A stretch of DNA of 6,029 nucleotides from Acidobacteriota bacterium (GTDB lineage: Bacteria > Acidobacteriota > Blastocatellia > Pyrinomonadales > Pyrinomonadaceae). The stretch is taken from positions 1-6,029 of the forward strand of contig JAEZJR010000312.1 in the NCBI GenBank assembly GCA_023415725.1. Reading direction: 5' to 3'. Shown here piece by piece: positions 5,758-6,029 of this stretch (positions are counted from its first letter, which is position 1; each line of letters starts with the position of its first letter). The notes below the pieces were generated by a model. That model did no database searches and was not told the DNA's origin. It saw only the letters and a program-made list of their open reading frames with translations. A program made the translations under genes and the position numbers.

Positions 5758-6029
5758 TCACAGGCCGGATTTATTTTGAGCCTTTTTGTACTGCGTTCGC
5801 CATGACTGGAGTTCGGACTGGGCCATGCGCCGCAGCTTTGAGGCGAAGTCGGTCCCGCCCAGGATCGACACGAGCCGCATCTGGTCGCCGCCCGTGATGA
5901 AAACGCCGGAAACCCCGTCGAGCAGCTCGTCCGCGTTCGCGTGGAAAACGTCCTGCCGCGACGTCGCCCTCAGCACCCGCGGGTTCGCGATCCCGAGGTT
6001 CCTGAACGCCTGCGTGTAGACGTCCGCGG
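5758..6029 (-). pseudogene. cphB: Cyanophycinase-like (peptidase S51) fragment, 3'-truncated; 5' end outside window
   Basis: Reading leftward from the right edge, the open frame gives ADVYTQAFRNLGIANPRVLR and onward, then ELLDGVSGVFITGGDQMRLV and SILGGT. The pattern GVFITGGDQxRLxxxLGGT is the recognisable core of cyanophycinases, which cleave cyanophycin or related beta-linked Asp-Arg dipeptides. Homology stops at about KLRRMA (near 5824). The expected GTSAGA-type segment with the nucleophile Ser, and everything after it, is missing. It is replaced by an unrelated tail (ELQSWRTQYKKAQNKSGL) that ends at a TGA at 5758-5760. The part with homology is about 68% G+C, while 5701-5820 is about 50%. 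The GTG at 5976 is only an internal codon, since the frame is open to the window edge. The product cannot be an active S51 peptidase unless the missing part lies elsewhere. The tail may be the 3' end of a different gene joined in frame. Confidence 0.65.

Noticed and set aside
5786..6019. 77-residue plus-strand open frame at the right edge
   Set aside because: It is antisense to the cyanophycinase-like frame, which carries the recognisable GGDQ...LGGT pattern.

Overview
The window is a piece of a bacterial cell-surface polysaccharide (exopolysaccharide, O-antigen or S-layer glycan) biosynthesis locus. Most of it is roughly half G+C. No visible feature fixes the organism. The glycosyltransferase, methyltransferase, heptose-kinase and nucleotidyltransferase styles, together with the lack of Shine-Dalgarno sequences, suggest a non-enteric, perhaps Acidobacteriota-like bacterium, but that is only an impression.

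Layout. Positions 3-2252 (+) hold the 3' part of a large protein that joins a GT4-type glycosyltransferase to a class I SAM methyltransferase; its start lies left of the window. A 120-base gap with a long imperfect hairpin follows. Positions 2373-3494 (+) encode a second SAM methyltransferase with an N-terminal CxxC...CxxC zinc-ribbon-like module and a C-terminal tail made of near-identical heptads, written as a 21-bp tandem repeat. Four bases later, 3499-4527 (+) encodes a GHMP kinase of the HddA type (D-glycero-D-manno-heptose 7-phosphate kinase). Overlapping its end is a remnant of gmhA (sedoheptulose-7-phosphate isomerase), broken by an in-frame stop and cut off right after its GNGGS motif. 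On the minus strand, 4704-5735 encodes an intact sugar nucleotidyltransferase with a left-handed beta-helix tail, most like mannose-1-phosphate guanylyltransferases. At the right edge, also on the minus strand, is a cyanophycinase-like (peptidase S51) fragment. It has lost its C-terminal half, including the expected catalytic Ser region, and is much more G+C rich (about 68%, counted by hand over 5821-6029) than the DNA beside it.

How the genes fit. HddA, GmhA and a sugar-1-phosphate guanylyltransferase are steps of the GDP-D-glycero-alpha-D-manno-heptose route, and the glycosyltransferase and methyltransferases would assemble and decorate a glycan. In this window the gmhA copy is dead and gmhB is not seen, so the pathway needs genes elsewhere or has decayed.

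The main point of interest is the right third. An intact minus-strand nucleotidyltransferase gene sits between two truncated genes, each broken at the end facing it, and there is an abrupt base-composition step at about 5815. This looks like a recombination scar or cassette replacement; a chimeric assembly is the alternative. The second point of interest is the repeat-built coiled-coil tail on the methyltransferase, which could change length in whole heptads.
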